A stretch of 5,539 nt of DNA. Source: Oribacterium sp. UBA3737 (GTDB lineage: Bacteria; Bacillota_A; Clostridia; Lachnospirales; Lachnospiraceae). The notes beneath the pieces are model-generated. The model made no database searches, was not told where the DNA came from, and saw only the letters and a list, made by a program, of their open reading frames with translations. The stretch lies in the NCBI GenBank assembly GCA_002371295.1, contig DFGZ01000069.1, forward strand, positions 1-5,539, given 5' to 3'. This document shows positions 5,470 to 5,539 of the stretch, piece after piece. Within the stretch, counting starts at the first letter, position 1; each line of letters opens with the position of its first letter. A program made the translations under genes and the position numbers.

Positions 5470-5539
5470 TCAAATGAAAACAGATATTCGAAAAGTATCG
5501 GCAGTCAATGCTCTAAGCTTTTCTATGAGTTCGGAGGTT
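5470..5539 (-). CDS. C-terminal end of an unidentified upstream gene
   Basis: From 5538 downward the minus strand is open for 22 codons, reading TSELIEKLRALTADTFRISV and then FI, before a TGA at 5472-5470. The terminator begins five bases later, the expected arrangement for the end of a gene. The fragment is too short for a family call. The plus strand is also open here, with an ATG at 5474, but that start has no ribosome site and sits directly after the terminator, so the minus reading is preferred. Confidence 0.45.
   Translation of the reverse strand, partial: TSELIEKLRALTADTFRISVFI

Noticed and set aside
2965..5493. Shared 11-mer ATATTCGAAAA at 2965-2975 and 5483-5493
   Set aside because: A single short A/T-rich match between unrelated places, without flanking similarity; most likely chance.
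5474..5539. Start of a divergent plus-strand gene at the right edge
   Set aside because: The frame from ATG 5474 is open to the edge but has no ribosome site and begins nine bases after a strong terminator; the minus-strand gene end fits better.

Overview
The window looks like a chromosomal piece from a low-to-mid GC Firmicute, probably a Clostridia/Lachnospiraceae-type organism. This is judged from strong purine-rich Shine-Dalgarno sites, A/T-rich spacers, use of a TTG start, and a KtrAB-type potassium transporter. No phage, transposon, CRISPR, rRNA or tRNA signal was found. All supported genes lie on the minus strand, so the biological reading order runs from high to low coordinates.

Reading from the right edge: the last codons of an unidentified upstream gene (5470-5539) are followed at once by a long, almost symmetrical intrinsic terminator (5411-5464). 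Next comes a control region (about 5319-5396). It holds two 18-bp direct-repeat boxes, each of the form 7-mer/N4/7-mer and set 32 bp apart, then an extended -10 element and a good ribosome binding site. Then come ktrB (K+ channel-like translocating subunit), a 160-nt spacer full of hairpins, ktrA (cytosolic RCK gating subunit), a 182-nt spacer, kdpD (sensor histidine kinase), a 73-nt spacer, and kdpE (OmpR-family response regulator, TTG start). The left 106 nt are downstream of kdpE and hold no recognisable gene or clear terminator.

The genes form a self-contained potassium homeostasis module. KdpD/KdpE would sense low K+ and possibly cyclic di-AMP, and KdpE would activate transcription. In E. 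coli the classical target is the ATP-driven pump operon kdpFABC, which is absent here. Instead the transporter linked to the kinase/regulator pair is the Ktr system. The boxes before ktrB resemble the E. coli KdpE operator as I remember it (TTTATAC-N4-TTTACAC), so a KdpE-to-ktrBA-kdpDE positive loop is the main hypothesis. The kinase is also unusual: it lacks the whole N-terminal KdpD sensor domain and starts directly at the USP-like domain. That domain carries the SXS-X20-FTAX(Y/F) pattern linked to c-di-AMP binding in Staphylococcus KdpD.

Every family here is known. The interest lies in how the parts are combined: truncated KdpD, apparent rewiring to Ktr, and structured RNA between ktrB and ktrA. 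I do not see a wholly new kind of system.
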